Positions 16,539 through 26,442 of a stretch of DNA of 64,000 nt are shown here, one piece after another (within the stretch, counting starts at the first letter, position 1; each line of letters starts with the position of its first letter). Under the pieces are notes generated by a model that was not told where the DNA came from, searched no databases, and saw only the letters and a program-made list of their open reading frames with translations. The DNA lies in contig NZ_AP025516.1 in assembly GCF_023169885.1 (NCBI RefSeq), positions 2,638,501 to 2,702,500 on the forward strand. Direction: 5' to 3'. Source of the stretch: Desulfofustis limnaeus. Lineage in GTDB: Bacteria; Desulfobacterota; Desulfobulbia; Desulfobulbales; Desulfocapsaceae. Position numbers and translations under genes: made by a program.

Positions 16539-17495
16539 ATGCATTATCTTGATTTTTTACCGGATACCGTTCGCAGAGCGGACATCGAAAAAATTAGCGC
16601 CCAACGCCACGATTGGGTGCGCCAACCGAAAAAGGGCTTTCTCCGCTACCGCCGCCCGTTCGAGTCGCTCCGCCGGCATCGGGCCAAAACCGTTGTTTGT
16701 ACCGGCGATACGGTGCTCATCGGCAGCTCCGATGAAATCGATAGCGCAGTGCGGGCTACCATCGAGGCAGATCTCAGGTCCTTCATGCCCTGGCGAAAGG
16801 GGCCCTTCTCGGTTTTCGGCATCGACATCGACGCCGAGTGGCGCAGCGAGCGCAAATGGCGGCGGGTCTTGGCTCGCCTGCCCGAACTGAGCGGCAAGAC
16901 GGTTGCCGATATCGGCTGCAACAACGGCTACTACCTGTTCCGGATGGTGCCGCACCGCCCCCGGCTGGCCCTCGGGTTTGAACCATCCGTACAGCACTAT
17001 TTCTGCTTTCAGGCGCTCAACGCCATGGCCGGGTGCGCCGAGCTGGCCGTCGACCTGCTCGGCGTCGAACAGATCAGCCTGTTTCCGGAGACATTCGACG
17101 TGGTTCTGCTGATGGGCGTCATCTACCACCGACCCTCGCCGATCGAGGTCCTGCGCGACATCCACACCGCCCTCAAGCCTGGCGGCAGGCTGATCGTCGA
17201 ATCCCAGGCCATCCCCGGTGAAGACCCGGTGGCGCTGTTTCCGGAGCGGACCTACGCCAAAGTCCCCGGTACCTATTTCGTACCCACCGGCGCCTGTCTG
17301 CGCAACTGGTTGCATCGTGCCGGCTTTGCCCGGGTCGAACTGTTCGACGCCCACCCCATGAGCGGCAGCGAACAGCGTCGCACCGACTGGATGATTTTCG
17401 AATCCTACCAGGATTTTATCGATCCCGCCGACCCTTCCCGCACGGTTGAAGGGTATCCGGCACCATGGCGGGTCTATCTCTGTGGAGAAAAATAG
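16539..17495 (+). CDS. cmoB: tRNA U34 carboxymethyltransferase CmoB
   Basis: CmoB transfers the carboxymethyl group from carboxy-SAM to 5-hydroxyuridine at position 34 of tRNAs, widening wobble decoding. The 318-residue protein has the typical RSFMPWRKGPFSVFGIDIDAEWRS block (residues 80-103), SAM motif VADIGCNNGYYLFRM (122-136), and LLMGVIYHRPSPIEVL, YAKVPGTYFVPTGACLRNWL and RTDWM near the end. Length agrees with the family (about 323). It starts 16 bases after cmoA. A 104-base gap follows before the next gene. Confidence 0.95.
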   Translation: MHYLDFLPDTVRRADIEKISAQRHDWVRQPKKGFLRYRRPFESLRRHRAKTVVCTGDTVLIGSSDEIDSAVRATIEADLRSFMPWRKGPFSVFGIDIDAEWRSERKWRRVLARLPELSGKTVADIGCNNGYYLFRMVPHRPRLALGFEPSVQHYFCFQALNAMAGCAELAVDLLGVEQISLFPETFDVVLLMGVIYHRPSPIEVLRDIHTALKPGGRLIVESQAIPGEDPVALFPERTYAKVPGTYFVPTGACLRNWLHRAGFARVELFDAHPMSGSEQRRTDWMIFESYQDFIDPADPSRTVEGYPAPWRVYLCGEK

Positions 17496-17599
17496 GAAAC
17501 CGCAAAAGAGTAGCCGGTGCGGTTGCCTTTCTCATCATCTGTATTATAGAATCGAACAGCAAGGAACCAGCTTCTGAAACCCATACCAAGGATCACTCA

Positions 17600-18145
17600 A
17601 TGAACCCGAAAAACTGCACACTCTACAGCGGCGGCCTGAAAGGAGCCGAGACCGTTTTCGGTGAAACCGCCGAAAAATACAACGTCAACGAAGTCATTTA
17701 CACCTTCGATGGGCACAAGTTGTCCCGGGAGAAAAACATCCGGATCCTGACCGAGGAAGAGTTGGAGCGCGGCGACATCAGCATGGAACTCGCCTCCCGG
17801 ATGATGCACCGCACCTATTACGAGACCGACAAGATCCGCAAAGTTCTGCAAACCATCTTCCACATGGTCAACAGCGGCCACCAGGTATTCGTCGTCGGTT
17901 CCATCCAAGAAGACGGTTCGGTCAAGGGCGGGACCGGCTGGGCGGTACAGTTGGCCAAGATCTTCAACCGGCCGCTGCATGTATTCGACCAACCCCAGGA
18001 AAAATGGTTCACCTGGAAAGGGAGCAACTGGCAGGAAGACCATCCCCTGATCAAGTACGACACGTTCGTCGGCTCCGGCACCCGCTACCTGAGCGATGCT
18101 GGCCGCGCCGCCATCGAACAATTGTTCGCAGAAAGTTTCTCTTGA
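17600..18145 (+). CDS. SLOG-like (YpsA-type) nucleotide-fold protein of unknown role
   Basis: A 181-residue soluble protein with a Rossmann-like layout: LYSGGLKGAETVFGETAEKY at residues 8-27 resembles the first-strand glycine loop of SLOG/YpsA proteins, and FVVGSIQEDGSVKGGTGWAV with LAKIFNRPLHVFDQ (residues about 100-135) resembles the GGT-type loop and following helix. Proteins of this fold bind nucleotides or nucleotide-derived ligands. The start ATG 17600 has AAGGATC upstream; a longer frame from 17465 overlaps cmoB and is rejected. It follows cmoB in the same direction and ends before a strong inverted repeat. Family assignment is tentative and the function unknown. Confidence 0.65.
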   Translation: MNPKNCTLYSGGLKGAETVFGETAEKYNVNEVIYTFDGHKLSREKNIRILTEEELERGDISMELASRMMHRTYYETDKIRKVLQTIFHMVNSGHQVFVVGSIQEDGSVKGGTGWAVQLAKIFNRPLHVFDQPQEKWFTWKGSNWQEDHPLIKYDTFVGSGTRYLSDAGRAAIEQLFAESFS

Positions 18146-18160
18146 TTGATCCCAGGAGTT

Positions 18161-18211
18161 GTTGACCGCGGTCGCGAGGGACAAACCCCACCACTCGCGA
18201 CCGCGGTCAAC
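18161..18211. terminator. Perfect 18-bp inverted repeat between convergent genes
   Basis: GTTGACCGCGGTCGCGAG (18161-18178) and its exact inverse (18194-18211) flank a 15-base loop. The right arm overlaps the stop codon of the modF-like gene. It is placed where a bidirectional terminator is expected, but neither side has a T run, so the intrinsic-terminator call is uncertain. Confidence 0.55.
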
Positions 18212-19634
18212 CAAGCTCCACGTGCTGCCGGAAGAAGGGGCGATACTCATCCCGGCGATGGCTGACGTAAAGGATGGTGCTGATCTGCCGCGCGGCGATC
18301 GTTTCCAAAAAATCAAGCAGACTGGCCCGGTAGCGATCATCCAGACCATGGGTCGGCTCGTCGAGCACCAGCAACTTGGGCAGTTTGATCAAGGCCCGGG
18401 CGATCAGGATCAGCCTCTGTTCGCCATATCCAAGCCGTCGGAACGGCATCTTCTCCCGGTCGCTCAAGCCGATCTCGGCCAGCCACGCGCGGGCCTGCCG
18501 CTGCTGCTGGTGCGTTGGTTTGCTATAGAGGCCGATGGAGTCGAAGAACCCGGAAACGATTACCTGCAGAGCGCTTCCCGGCAGATAATGTTCCCGGTGC
18601 AGGGCCGGGCTGACAATACCCATCTGCCGTTTCAACTGCCAGATTGATTCCCCACTGCCGCGGCGGATGCCGAACAGATATAATTCGTTGGTATAACAGT
18701 CGGGATGGTCGCCGCTGATCACTGCCAGCAGGGTCGATTTCCCGGCCCCGTTCGGCCCGGTGATCAAGGTATGCTGGCTGCGATCGACCTGAAAATCGAG
18801 ACCGGAAAAGATTTCCCGTTCACCGTAACGGGCATGGCCGGCAACCATCCTGACCAGTACCTCGGGAGCCGTCTCCGGCAACGCCTGCTCCCCGTTCAGC
18901 AGATGCTCCCAACTCCCCGCCGACTCGGCCTGATCCAAGGCGGCCAGCACTTCGTCTCGTGGGCCGGTGCGGACCATGGTCCCGGCATCGATGACCGCCA
19001 GGTGGTTACACCAGGGCGGAATATCGACCCGGTTGGCGAGGACCAACAGAAGGGTGAATCCCTGTTGCAGCAGCTCGGCCATGATCTGGTCGAAATCCTG
19101 ACAGGATTTGACATCAAGGCCATCATAGGGGTTTTCCACCACGAGGTACTGCGCCCCCCTGGTGATCGCCGAGAGCAGCAGCAGCTTGCGGCTCTCGCCG
19201 GAACTGAGCTGGCGGTAGCCCCGGTCCAGGACGTGACCCAAACGAAAGGTCCGTACCAGTTCGTCCGTTCGCGTCCCGGGTTGAAGAAAGGTGTGGGCCG
19301 GGGTTCCGGGGTCGACGCGATCCAGAAAATCGGACTCATCCCGCCGCACCTCTTCTTCGAACAATGCCTGCTGACCGCGAAAGCTGACAACGGCCAGCTG
19401 CTCCGGCAGGACCAGCCGCCCGGCCTGCAGCACTTCCTCCTCGCCGCTAAGCAGTGACACAAAGCGGTCAATCCCGGATCTGGTTCCGCCGAGTATGCAC
19501 CAGGCCTGGCCCTTTTCAGCACGGAAGGCCGCAATGGACAATTCTTCCACGACGACGTGCTGAATGTCGATACCATGGTCCGTGTCGATACGATCCTCGT
19601 CCTGCCGGCCGCTGTCTGATGTTTGCTGTTTCAT
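18207..19634 (-). CDS. modF: ModF-like ABC ATPase with two nucleotide-binding domains
   Basis: The 475-residue protein is two fused ABC domains without a membrane part, the ModF/PhrA arrangement. Domain 2 (residues about 260-475) is complete: Walker A GPNGAGKST (293-301), LGYGEQRL signature and LLVLDEPTHGLD. Domain 1 (about 22-240) keeps LSSGESRKLLL but its Walker A is GGTRSGIDR (49-57), lacking the lysine, and its Walker B is LVVENP, lacking both acidic pair members in place. E. coli ModF is encoded next to modABC, but its role in molybdate uptake is unproven; no modABC is here. ATG 19634 follows AAGGGG; an upstream in-frame extension to 19763 is rejected. Divergent from carA. Confidence 0.8.
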   Translation of the reverse strand: MKQQTSDSGRQDEDRIDTDHGIDIQHVVVEELSIAAFRAEKGQAWCILGGTRSGIDRFVSLLSGEEEVLQAGRLVLPEQLAVVSFRGQQALFEEEVRRDESDFLDRVDPGTPAHTFLQPGTRTDELVRTFRLGHVLDRGYRQLSSGESRKLLLLSAITRGAQYLVVENPYDGLDVKSCQDFDQIMAELLQQGFTLLLVLANRVDIPPWCNHLAVIDAGTMVRTGPRDEVLAALDQAESAGSWEHLLNGEQALPETAPEVLVRMVAGHARYGEREIFSGLDFQVDRSQHTLITGPNGAGKSTLLAVISGDHPDCYTNELYLFGIRRGSGESIWQLKRQMGIVSPALHREHYLPGSALQVIVSGFFDSIGLYSKPTHQQQRQARAWLAEIGLSDREKMPFRRLGYGEQRLILIARALIKLPKLLVLDEPTHGLDDRYRASLLDFLETIAARQISTILYVSHRRDEYRPFFRQHVELG

Positions 19635-19729
19635 GGCCCCTTGCTTTACCACGTTGTCCAGGCAAACACAACTGAGCCGCGCCAACGATACGTACTTTTC
19701 GCCAACCGGAAGCAAAGCGCCGACACCGT

Positions 19730-19765
19730 CGGTGGTGGCGGGGAGGGGCCGTATCGCCACCACCG
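19730..19765. repeat. Perfect 11-bp inverted repeat upstream of the carA promoter
   Basis: CGGTGGTGGCG (19730-19740) and CGCCACCACCG (19755-19765) are exact inverse copies around a 14-base GC-rich centre. It ends eight bases before the proposed -35 of carA, a position suited to an activator or repressor site, or to a hairpin in the modF-side transcript. Confidence 0.5.
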
Positions 19766-19772
19766 ATTACTC

Positions 19773-19801
19773 TTGACGACAAGCGCTTTTCCGAGTTATA
19801 T
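19773..19801 (+). promoter_or_regulatory. Candidate sigma-70 promoter for carAB
   Basis: TTGACG (19773-19778), 17 bases, TTATAT (19796-19801). Five of six -35 positions match; the -10 is a weaker match. It is the best promoter-like pair between modF and carA. Confidence 0.45.
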
Positions 19802-19942
19802 GTTGGCGTTTTATCTTTACTAAACGGCTCTGCAGACGCCGCTGTGCCACCCGCTCCAGTGAGCCGCCGACCGTTTTCCCCTCGACAGCAACTGCAACAA
19901 TACTGATGTGGTCCCGGACCACCCGTGCAGAAGGAAGTTCCT

Positions 19943-21076
19943 ATGAAAGCAGTCATCGCCCTTGAAGACGGAACCGTCTTCACAGGGCAGTCGTTTACCG
20001 GCCGCGGCGAGGCAGTCGGCGAGATCGTCTTTAACACCTCCATGAGCGGCTATCAGGAGGTCTTGACCGATCCCTCCTACACCGGTCAACTGGTGGTCAT
20101 GACCTACCCGCTGATCGGCACGTACGGCATTAACCCGGAAGACATGGAATCGGCCGCCGTTCACCCGAAAGCCTTTCTGGTCAAAGAGTACCAGCGTCTG
20201 CCGAGCAATTTCCGCTCCCGGCAGAGTCTGGCCGAATTCCTCCAGGCCCATGGTGTGCTCGGCGTCGAAGGGTTCGACACCAGGGCGCTGGTCCGCCACA
20301 TCCGCACTAAAGGAGCGATGAAGGGCATCGTCTCCACCGAGGAGTTGGATGCGGTGAAACTGGTTGAGAAAGCGAAAAACTGGCCTGGCCTGATCGGCCA
20401 GGACATGGTCCGACTGGTCAGTTGCAGTACCCCATACGGCTGGGCCGACAACCATCCGGTACCCGGCAGCAGTTTCAGCACGACCGCAGGTTCTGCCGAC
20501 GGGCTGAAGGTGGTCCTTTTCGATTTCGGTATCAAATACAACCAGATCCGCATCCTGGCCGATAAAGGTTGCCGGGTCCTGGTGGTACCGGCCACCACCG
20601 ACGCCGCCACGATCATGGCCATGGAGCCGGACGGCATCTTCCTGTCCAACGGCCCCGGTGACCCGGCCGGCGTCGAGGGCGTGGTCTCGACCCTGCGCCA
20701 GCTCCTCGGCCGCCTGCCGATTTTCGGTATCTGCCTGGGGCACCAGATGCTCGGCCTGGCTTATGGCGGGTCCACCTACAAGCTCAAATTCGGCCATCGC
20801 GGCGGCAACCAGCCGGTCAAGAACCTGCTCAGCGGCAGGGTGGAAATAACGTCCCAGAACCACGGCTTCTGCGTCGACATGTCGACGCTTGATCCGGACG
20901 AGGTAGAACTGACTCATGTCAACCTCAACGACAACAGTTGCGAAGGGATGCGCCACAAGCGCTGGCCAGCCTTCTCGGTACAATATCACCCGGAACACGC
21001 GCCCGGCCCCCACGATTCGCTCTACCTGTTCGATCGCTTCATCGACATGATGCAGGAGCACCGCCGGTCCACCTGA
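19943..21076 (+). CDS. carA: Carbamoyl-phosphate synthase small (glutaminase) subunit
   Basis: CarA hydrolyses glutamine and channels ammonia to CarB for carbamoyl phosphate, the precursor of pyrimidines and arginine. The 377-residue protein has the N-terminal CPSase domain ([31 protein letters not shown]) and the C-terminal class I amidotransferase with FLSNGPGDP, the nucleophile cysteine in [12 protein letters not shown] (about residue 264) and the His/Glu pair in [12 protein letters not shown], where most members have YHPEASPGPHD. ATG 19943 is preceded by AAGGAAG; an ATG six codons upstream is less likely. It is 61 bases ahead of carB in one operon. Confidence 0.97.
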   Translation: MKAVIALEDGTVFTGQSFTGRGEAVGEIVFNTSMSGYQEVLTDPSYTGQLVVMTYPLIGTYGINPEDMESAAVHPKAFLVKEYQRLPSNFRSRQSLAEFLQAHGVLGVEGFDTRALVRHIRTKGAMKGIVSTEELDAVKLVEKAKNWPGLIGQDMVRLVSCSTPYGWADNHPVPGSSFSTTAGSADGLKVVLFDFGIKYNQIRILADKGCRVLVVPATTDAATIMAMEPDGIFLSNGPGDPAGVEGVVSTLRQLLGRLPIFGICLGHQMLGLAYGGSTYKLKFGHRGGNQPVKNLLSGRVEITSQNHGFCVDMSTLDPDEVELTHVNLNDNSCEGMRHKRWPAFSVQYHPEHAPGPHDSLYLFDRFIDMMQEHRRST

Positions 21077-21137
21077 GCCAGGAGCGAAACCGACCGGTTC
21101 CGCCAGACTTCCCTTTTCAATCCGTGTTACACCTACC

Positions 21138-24100
21138 ATGCCCAAACGAACAGACATCAAGAAGATCCTGATCATCGGCTCCGGCCCCATCATTATCAGC
21201 CAGGCCTGCGAGTTCGACTACTCCGGCACGCAGGCGGTCAAGGCCCTGAAAGAGGAAGGCTACGAGGTGGTGTTGATCAACTCCAACCCGGCCACTATCA
21301 TGACCGACCCCGGTATTGCCGACGCCACCTACATCGAACCCATCACTCCGGAGATGGTGGCCAAGGTTATCGAACGGGAGCGCCCCGACGCCCTGTTGCC
21401 GACGCTCGGTGGCCAGACTGCCCTAAACACGGCCATCAAGGTAGCCGAGCTGGGGATCCTGGAGAAGTTCCAGGTGGAGATGCTCGCTGCCGACATCTCG
21501 GTTATCCGTAAGGCCGAAGGACGCGAGGAATTCCGTGCCGCCATGCGGGCCATCGGCCTCAAGGTTCCGGAGTCGGTCATCGTTCATACCCTCGACGAGG
21601 CGATGCGGGCCGGCGAGGAAATCGGCTTCCCGCTGATCGTCAGACCGAGTTTCACCCTCGGCGGCACTGGCGGCGGCGTCGCCTATAACCGCCAGGAACT
21701 CGAGGCCTTGTGCAAACAAGGTCTGGACCTGTCCATGACCAGCGAGCTGATGCTCGAGAGAAGCCTGCTCGGCTGGAAGGAATTTGAGCTGGAGGTGATG
21801 CGCGACCGCAACGACAACGTGGTCATCATCTGTTCCATCGAGAACATGGATCCGATGGGCGTCCATACCGGCGACTCGATCACCGTCGCCCCGATCCAGA
21901 CGCTGACCGATCGTGAATACCAGGAGATGCGTGACGCCGCCATTGCCATTATCCGCGAGATCGGCGTGGAGACCGGCGGCTCCAACGTCCAGTTTGCCGT
22001 CAACCCGCTGGACGGCGAGATGATGGTCATCGAGATGAACCCCCGCGTATCGCGCAGCTCGGCGCTGGCCTCCAAGGCCACCGGGTTCCCCATCGCCAAG
22101 ATCGCCGCCAAGCTCGCGGTCGGCTACACCCTGGACGAAATCCGCAACGACATCACTCGGGAGACCTATGCCTCTTTTGAGCCGACCATCGACTACTGTG
22201 TGGTCAAGATCCCACGCTGGACGTTTGAAAAGTTTCCCGATGCCGTCGACTACCTGACCACATCCATGAAATCGGTCGGCGAGACCATGGCCATCGGCCG
22301 AACCTTCAAGGAGGCTTTCCAGAAGGGCATACGCTCCTTGGAAACCGGACGTTTCGGTTTTGGCGGCGACGGCAGGGAGGTATTGAGCCACCTGGATGAC
22401 GAGGACTTGAAAAGCGGCCTCCTGACCCCCAGTTCCAAGCGGGTCTCCCATATTTATGAAGCTTTGAAGCGATCCATGCCGACCACCAGGATCTCCGCCC
22501 TGACCGGCATCGATCCCTGGTTTATCGACAACCTCAGACAGATCGTCGAGACCGAAAAGTCAATCACGGAGCGCGGATTCCGCGGGCTTGACCGGGATTT
22601 TCTGCAGGTCTGCAAGCAGCAGGGTTTTTCCGACCGGCAACTGGCCTTTCTCACCCAGACCGCCGAAGACGACATCCGTGGGTTGCGCCATCGACTGGGA
22701 GCCCTGCCGGTTTACAAGTTGGTGGACACCTGCGGCGCCGAGTTCGAATCCTACACGCCTTACTACTACTCCACTTACGAGCAGGAAAACGAAGCGTCTC
22801 GTACCCCGCGCCAGAAGATCATGATCCTCGGCGGCGGGCCGAACCGGATCGGTCAGGGCATCGAATTCGATTACTGCTGTGTCCATGCTTCGTTTGCGCT
22901 GCGCGAGATGGGGGTGGAATCGATCATGGTCAACTCCAATCCGGAAACCGTCTCCACCGACTATGACACGTCCGACAAGCTCTACTTCGAACCGCTCACC
23001 CGGGAGGACGTACTCAACATCATCGAACGGGAACAACCGGACGGCATCATCGTCCAATTCGGTGGCCAGACCCCGCTCAACTTGGCGGTTTCCCTGGAGA
23101 CGGCAGGAGTCAAAATCATTGGCACCCCGCCCGACGCCATCGACCGGGCCGAAGACCGCGAACGGTTCCAGCAGCTGCTGCGCAAGCTCGGCCTGCGGCA
23201 ACCGAAAAACGATACCGTCCAGACCCTTGAAGAGGCGTTGCGCGCCGCCGCTGACATCGGTTATCCGGTCGTTGTCCGTCCATCCTACGTGCTCGGCGGC
23301 CGGGCCATGCGTATCGTCTACAACGACGACGGCATCCGCGAGTTCATGCGCACCATCGGTGAAATTGCCCCGGATCACCCGATCCTGATCGACCACTTTC
23401 TCGAAGATGCGGTCGAAGTCGATGTGGATGCCATCAGCGACGGCCAGCAGACGGTCATCGGCGGCATCATGGAGCATATCGAGGAAGCCGGGATCCACTC
23501 CGGTGACTCGGCCTGCGTTCTGCCCCCCCATACCCTGCTCGAGTCGATGGTGCTAGAGATCATGGCGGCCACCAAAGCCATGGCCGCCGAGCTCGGCGTC
23601 GTCGGCCTGATGAACGTGCAGTTTGCCGTCAAGGACAACACCCTCTATGTGCTCGAGGTCAATCCGCGCGCCTCGAGAACCGTGCCCTTCGTCAGCAAGG
23701 CGACCGGCGTGCCGCTGGCCAAGCTGGCAACCAAGGTCATGCTCGGCAAGACCCTGGCCGAACTCGGTCTCAGCGCAGAGGTACGAATCCACCACTGGGC
23801 GGTCAAGGAAGCGGTCTTTCCCTTCGATCGTTTCGCTGGTGTCGACTCCCTGCTCGGTCCGGAGATGAAATCCACCGGAGAAGTGATGGGCATCGACGAC
23901 GATCTCGGCATGGCTCTGGGCAAGGCGCAGTTGGCGGCCGGCTCATCACTGCCCACCGCCGGCAATGTCTTCATCTCGGTCCGTGACGACGACAAGCCGG
24001 CCGTTGTGTCCATCGCCAGGATCTTGGTCGAACTCGGTTTCTTGATTTACGCCAGCGACGGCACCGCTCTTTTTCTGCAGGAAAGCAGGATCGACTGCCA

Positions 24101-24350
24101 ACGGATCAACAAGATATCCCAGGGCCGGCCGCATATCCTCGACAAGGTCCAGGATCACGATATTGCCTGGATCGTCAATACCTCTCTGGGACGGAGAACC
24201 ACCGAGGACAGCTACCGGATTCGCCGGGCTGCCATCGACCTCCACATTCCGTATACCACCACCATCAGCGGTGCCGCTGCCTTCGTCAAGGCACTCAAAG
24301 AGATGAGGAACAAGCCGGTGGCGGTAAAACCTGTACAAAAGTTTGCCTGA
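21138..24350 (+). CDS. carB: Carbamoyl-phosphate synthase large subunit
   Basis: The 1070-residue enzyme makes carbamoyl phosphate from bicarbonate, ammonia and two ATP. It shows the duplicated ATP-grasp structure: first half opens with [20 protein letters not shown] and contains [11 protein letters not shown]; second half opens with [20 protein letters not shown] and contains [28 protein letters not shown] and [18 protein letters not shown] are the paired metal/ATP loops. The last 140 residues are the MGS-like allosteric domain (UMP/ornithine in E. coli). Length equals E. coli CarB (1073). No clear ribosome site precedes the ATG, so coupling to carA translation is likely. A 142-base gap with no coding content follows. 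Confidence 0.98.
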   Translation: MPKRTDIKKILIIGSGPIIISQACEFDYSGTQAVKALKEEGYEVVLINSNPATIMTDPGIADATYIEPITPEMVAKVIERERPDALLPTLGGQTALNTAIKVAELGILEKFQVEMLAADISVIRKAEGREEFRAAMRAIGLKVPESVIVHTLDEAMRAGEEIGFPLIVRPSFTLGGTGGGVAYNRQELEALCKQGLDLSMTSELMLERSLLGWKEFELEVMRDRNDNVVIICSIENMDPMGVHTGDSITVAPIQTLTDREYQEMRDAAIAIIREIGVETGGSNVQFAVNPLDGEMMVIEMNPRVSRSSALASKATGFPIAKIAAKLAVGYTLDEIRNDITRETYASFEPTIDYCVVKIPRWTFEKFPDAVDYLTTSMKSVGETMAIGRTFKEAFQKGIRSLETGRFGFGGDGREVLSHLDDEDLKSGLLTPSSKRVSHIYEALKRSMPTTRISALTGIDPWFIDNLRQIVETEKSITERGFRGLDRDFLQVCKQQGFSDRQLAFLTQTAEDDIRGLRHRLGALPVYKLVDTCGAEFESYTPYYYSTYEQENEASRTPRQKIMILGGGPNRIGQGIEFDYCCVHASFALREMGVESIMVNSNPETVSTDYDTSDKLYFEPLTREDVLNIIEREQPDGIIVQFGGQTPLNLAVSLETAGVKIIGTPPDAIDRAEDRERFQQLLRKLGLRQPKNDTVQTLEEALRAAADIGYPVVVRPSYVLGGRAMRIVYNDDGIREFMRTIGEIAPDHPILIDHFLEDAVEVDVDAISDGQQTVIGGIMEHIEEAGIHSGDSACVLPPHTLLESMVLEIMAATKAMAAELGVVGLMNVQFAVKDNTLYVLEVNPRASRTVPFVSKATGVPLAKLATKVMLGKTLAELGLSAEVRIHHWAVKEAVFPFDRFAGVDSLLGPEMKSTGEVMGIDDDLGMALGKAQLAAGSSLPTAGNVFISVRDDDKPAVVSIARILVELGFLIYASDGTALFLQESRIDCQRINKISQGRPHILDKVQDHDIAWIVNTSLGRRTTEDSYRIRRAAIDLHIPYTTTISGAAAFVKALKEMRNKPVAVKPVQKFA

Positions 24351-24492
24351 TGACTAGAATAACGGGTGGCGCAGCCTCGACTTTACCCGCAGATGTTTTA
24401 ATGTAGGGGCAGCCATAACCATCGTTTCGACGACCACTAACACTTTTTGAGCGGCGCACTGCAGTTTCTGGTGACGGCGCCGGGAGGTATTT

Positions 24493-26442
24493 TTGAATAC
24501 GTTTTACAAGAACTTGAGCATGTGGCTGGTAATCGGCCTGACCATGATCCTGCTCTTCAACCTGTTCAACAAGCCGCAGGGCAACGTGTCATCGCTCTCC
24601 TATACCGAATTCGTCTCACGCATCGAGAACAAATCCATCAATCGCGTACGAATCGACGGCGACACCATTTCCGGAACCTTGCAGGACGGCAAACCCTTTC
24701 GCACCGTCTATCCGCCCAATGACGATCAGCTGATCCCGATGCTGCGCGACGCCGGAGTGGATATCAGCGTCAAGGAGTCGCAGAAGGAAAACTGGATCAT
24801 GACCATCTTCGTCTCCTGGTTCCCGATGCTCCTGTTGATCGGGGTCTGGATCTTTTTCATGCGCCAGATGCAGGGGGGCGGCAAAGGCGGGGCCTTGTCC
24901 TTCGGTAAGACCCGCGCCCGGCTCATGGAACAGGGGACCAACAAGGTCACCTTCGCCGATGTGGCCGGCATAGACGAAGCCAAGGAAGAACTGGAGGAGA
25001 TCATCGACTTTCTTCGGGACCCGCACAAATTCACGGCCCTGGGCGGCCGTATCCCGAAAGGGGTCCTGCTGGCCGGCCCTCCGGGCACCGGTAAGACGCT
25101 GCTGGCCCGAGCCATCGCCGGCGAGGCCGATGTGCCGTTCTTCTCCATATCCGGCTCCGATTTCGTCGAGATGTTCGTCGGTGTCGGCGCCTCCCGGGTC
25201 CGCGACCTCTTCATCCAGGGCAAGAAACATGCACCCTGCATCATCTTCATCGACGAGATCGATGCCGTCGGTCGTCATCGCGGCGCCGGTCTGGGCGGCG
25301 GCCACGATGAACGCGAACAGACCCTGAACCAGTTGCTGGTGGAGATGGACGGCTTCGAGTCCAACGAAGGGGTCATCATCGTGGCCGCCACCAACCGTCC
25401 GGACGTGCTCGATCCAGCTCTGTTGCGTCCCGGCCGTTTCGACCGGCAGGTGGTGGTGCCGATCCCCGACGTGGGAGGGCGGCAGAAGATCCTCGAGATC
25501 TACGGCAAGAAGACGAAGATGGCGGCCAACGTGGACTATGAGATCCTGGCTCGCGGTACTCCCGGCTTTTCCGGAGCCGATCTGGAAAACCTGGTCAATG
25601 AGGCGGCGTTGATGGCCGCTCGCCAGGGGGCTAAAGAGATCACCCTGGAACTGCTCGAGAAAGCCAAGGACAAGATCATGATGGGTGCCGAGCGGCGGTC
25701 CATGATCATTACCGAAAAGGAAAAGGAAGTGACCGCCTATCACGAAGCCGGTCACGCTCTGGTCGCTTACCTGCTGCCCAACACCGATCCTATTCACAAG
25801 GTCACCATCATCCCGCGCGGACGGGCGCTCGGACTGACCATGCAACTGCCGATGGAGGAGAAGTACACCCACTCCAAGGCCTTCCTGAAGAACTCCATCT
25901 GCATTCTTTTTGGCGGCCGTATCGCCGAAAGGATAGTGTTCAATGAAATAACCACCGGGGCCGGCAACGACTTGGAACGAGCCACCGAGCTGGCCCGCAA
26001 GATGGTCTGCGAGTGGGGCATGAGCGATGAACTCGGACCACTCACTTACGGCAAGAAGGAAGAGCAGATCTTCCTTGGCAGAGAGATCGCCAAACATCGT
26101 GATTTCAGTGAAGAGACAGCCAGGCAGATCGATATGGCGGTGAAAGATATCATCATTGAGGCCAGCGACAAAGTCACCGGGCTCCTGGATAGTCATCGCG
26201 ATGTGCTGGATCGGATGGCCAGTGAACTGCTGGAAAAAGAGACCATCGTGCTCGAAGATATCAAACGGATTCTCGCCGAACTGCGGCCGGAGGAACACGG
26301 CACGGCCACCGACCGGCAAGAGCCAAAGACTGAGCAAGGCCAAGACGCACCGGTCGACGACGAGGAGATGCCGACCGAGGCGGCGGCCATCGACCCACAG
26401 AATCCCAGCGAGAACAGGCAGGAACCGGGTCTGACTCCATGA
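24493..26442 (+). CDS. ftsH: ATP-dependent zinc metalloprotease FtsH (TTG start)
   Basis: FtsH is a membrane hexamer that unfolds and degrades membrane and short-lived cytoplasmic proteins. The 649-residue protein has two N-terminal membrane helices (about 8-25 and 99-118), the AAA module with [17 protein letters not shown] (Walker A, about 195-203), pore loop [14 protein letters not shown], Walker [12 protein letters not shown], second region of homology PGRFDRQV, and the zinc site HEAGH (about 417-421). The C-terminus is an acidic, low-complexity tail of about 45 residues. The initiator is TTG at 24493-24495, set by GGGAGG at proper spacing with no alternative ATG nearby. The stop overlaps the folP start (ATGA), a classic ftsH-folP coupling. 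Confidence 0.97.
   Translation: MNTFYKNLSMWLVIGLTMILLFNLFNKPQGNVSSLSYTEFVSRIENKSINRVRIDGDTISGTLQDGKPFRTVYPPNDDQLIPMLRDAGVDISVKESQKENWIMTIFVSWFPMLLLIGVWIFFMRQMQGGGKGGALSFGKTRARLMEQGTNKVTFADVAGIDEAKEELEEIIDFLRDPHKFTALGGRIPKGVLLAGPPGTGKTLLARAIAGEADVPFFSISGSDFVEMFVGVGASRVRDLFIQGKKHAPCIIFIDEIDAVGRHRGAGLGGGHDEREQTLNQLLVEMDGFESNEGVIIVAATNRPDVLDPALLRPGRFDRQVVVPIPDVGGRQKILEIYGKKTKMAANVDYEILARGTPGFSGADLENLVNEAALMAARQGAKEITLELLEKAKDKIMMGAERRSMIITEKEKEVTAYHEAGHALVAYLLPNTDPIHKVTIIPRGRALGLTMQLPMEEKYTHSKAFLKNSICILFGGRIAERIVFNEITTGAGNDLERATELARKMVCEWGMSDELGPLTYGKKEEQIFLGREIAKHRDFSEETARQIDMAVKDIIIEASDKVTGLLDSHRDVLDRMASELLEKETIVLEDIKRILAELRPEEHGTATDRQEPKTEQGQDAPVDDEEMPTEAAAIDPQNPSENRQEPGLTP

Larger units (their letters stand above)
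19635..19942. other. Divergent modF/carA control region
   Basis: This 308-base gap contains no coding frame I trust. It holds a perfect 11-bp inverted repeat at 19730-19765 and a plausible promoter at 19773-19801 reading toward carA, leaving a leader of about 135 bases. No attenuator or PyrR-type hairpin is obvious in the leader. Confidence 0.5.

Noticed and set aside
19820..21193. 457-codon minus-strand frame opposite carA
   Set aside because: Antisense shadow of carA with no domain.
24616..26343. 575-codon minus-strand frame opposite ftsH
   Set aside because: Antisense shadow of ftsH; composition is His/Gly/Asp-rich with no domain.
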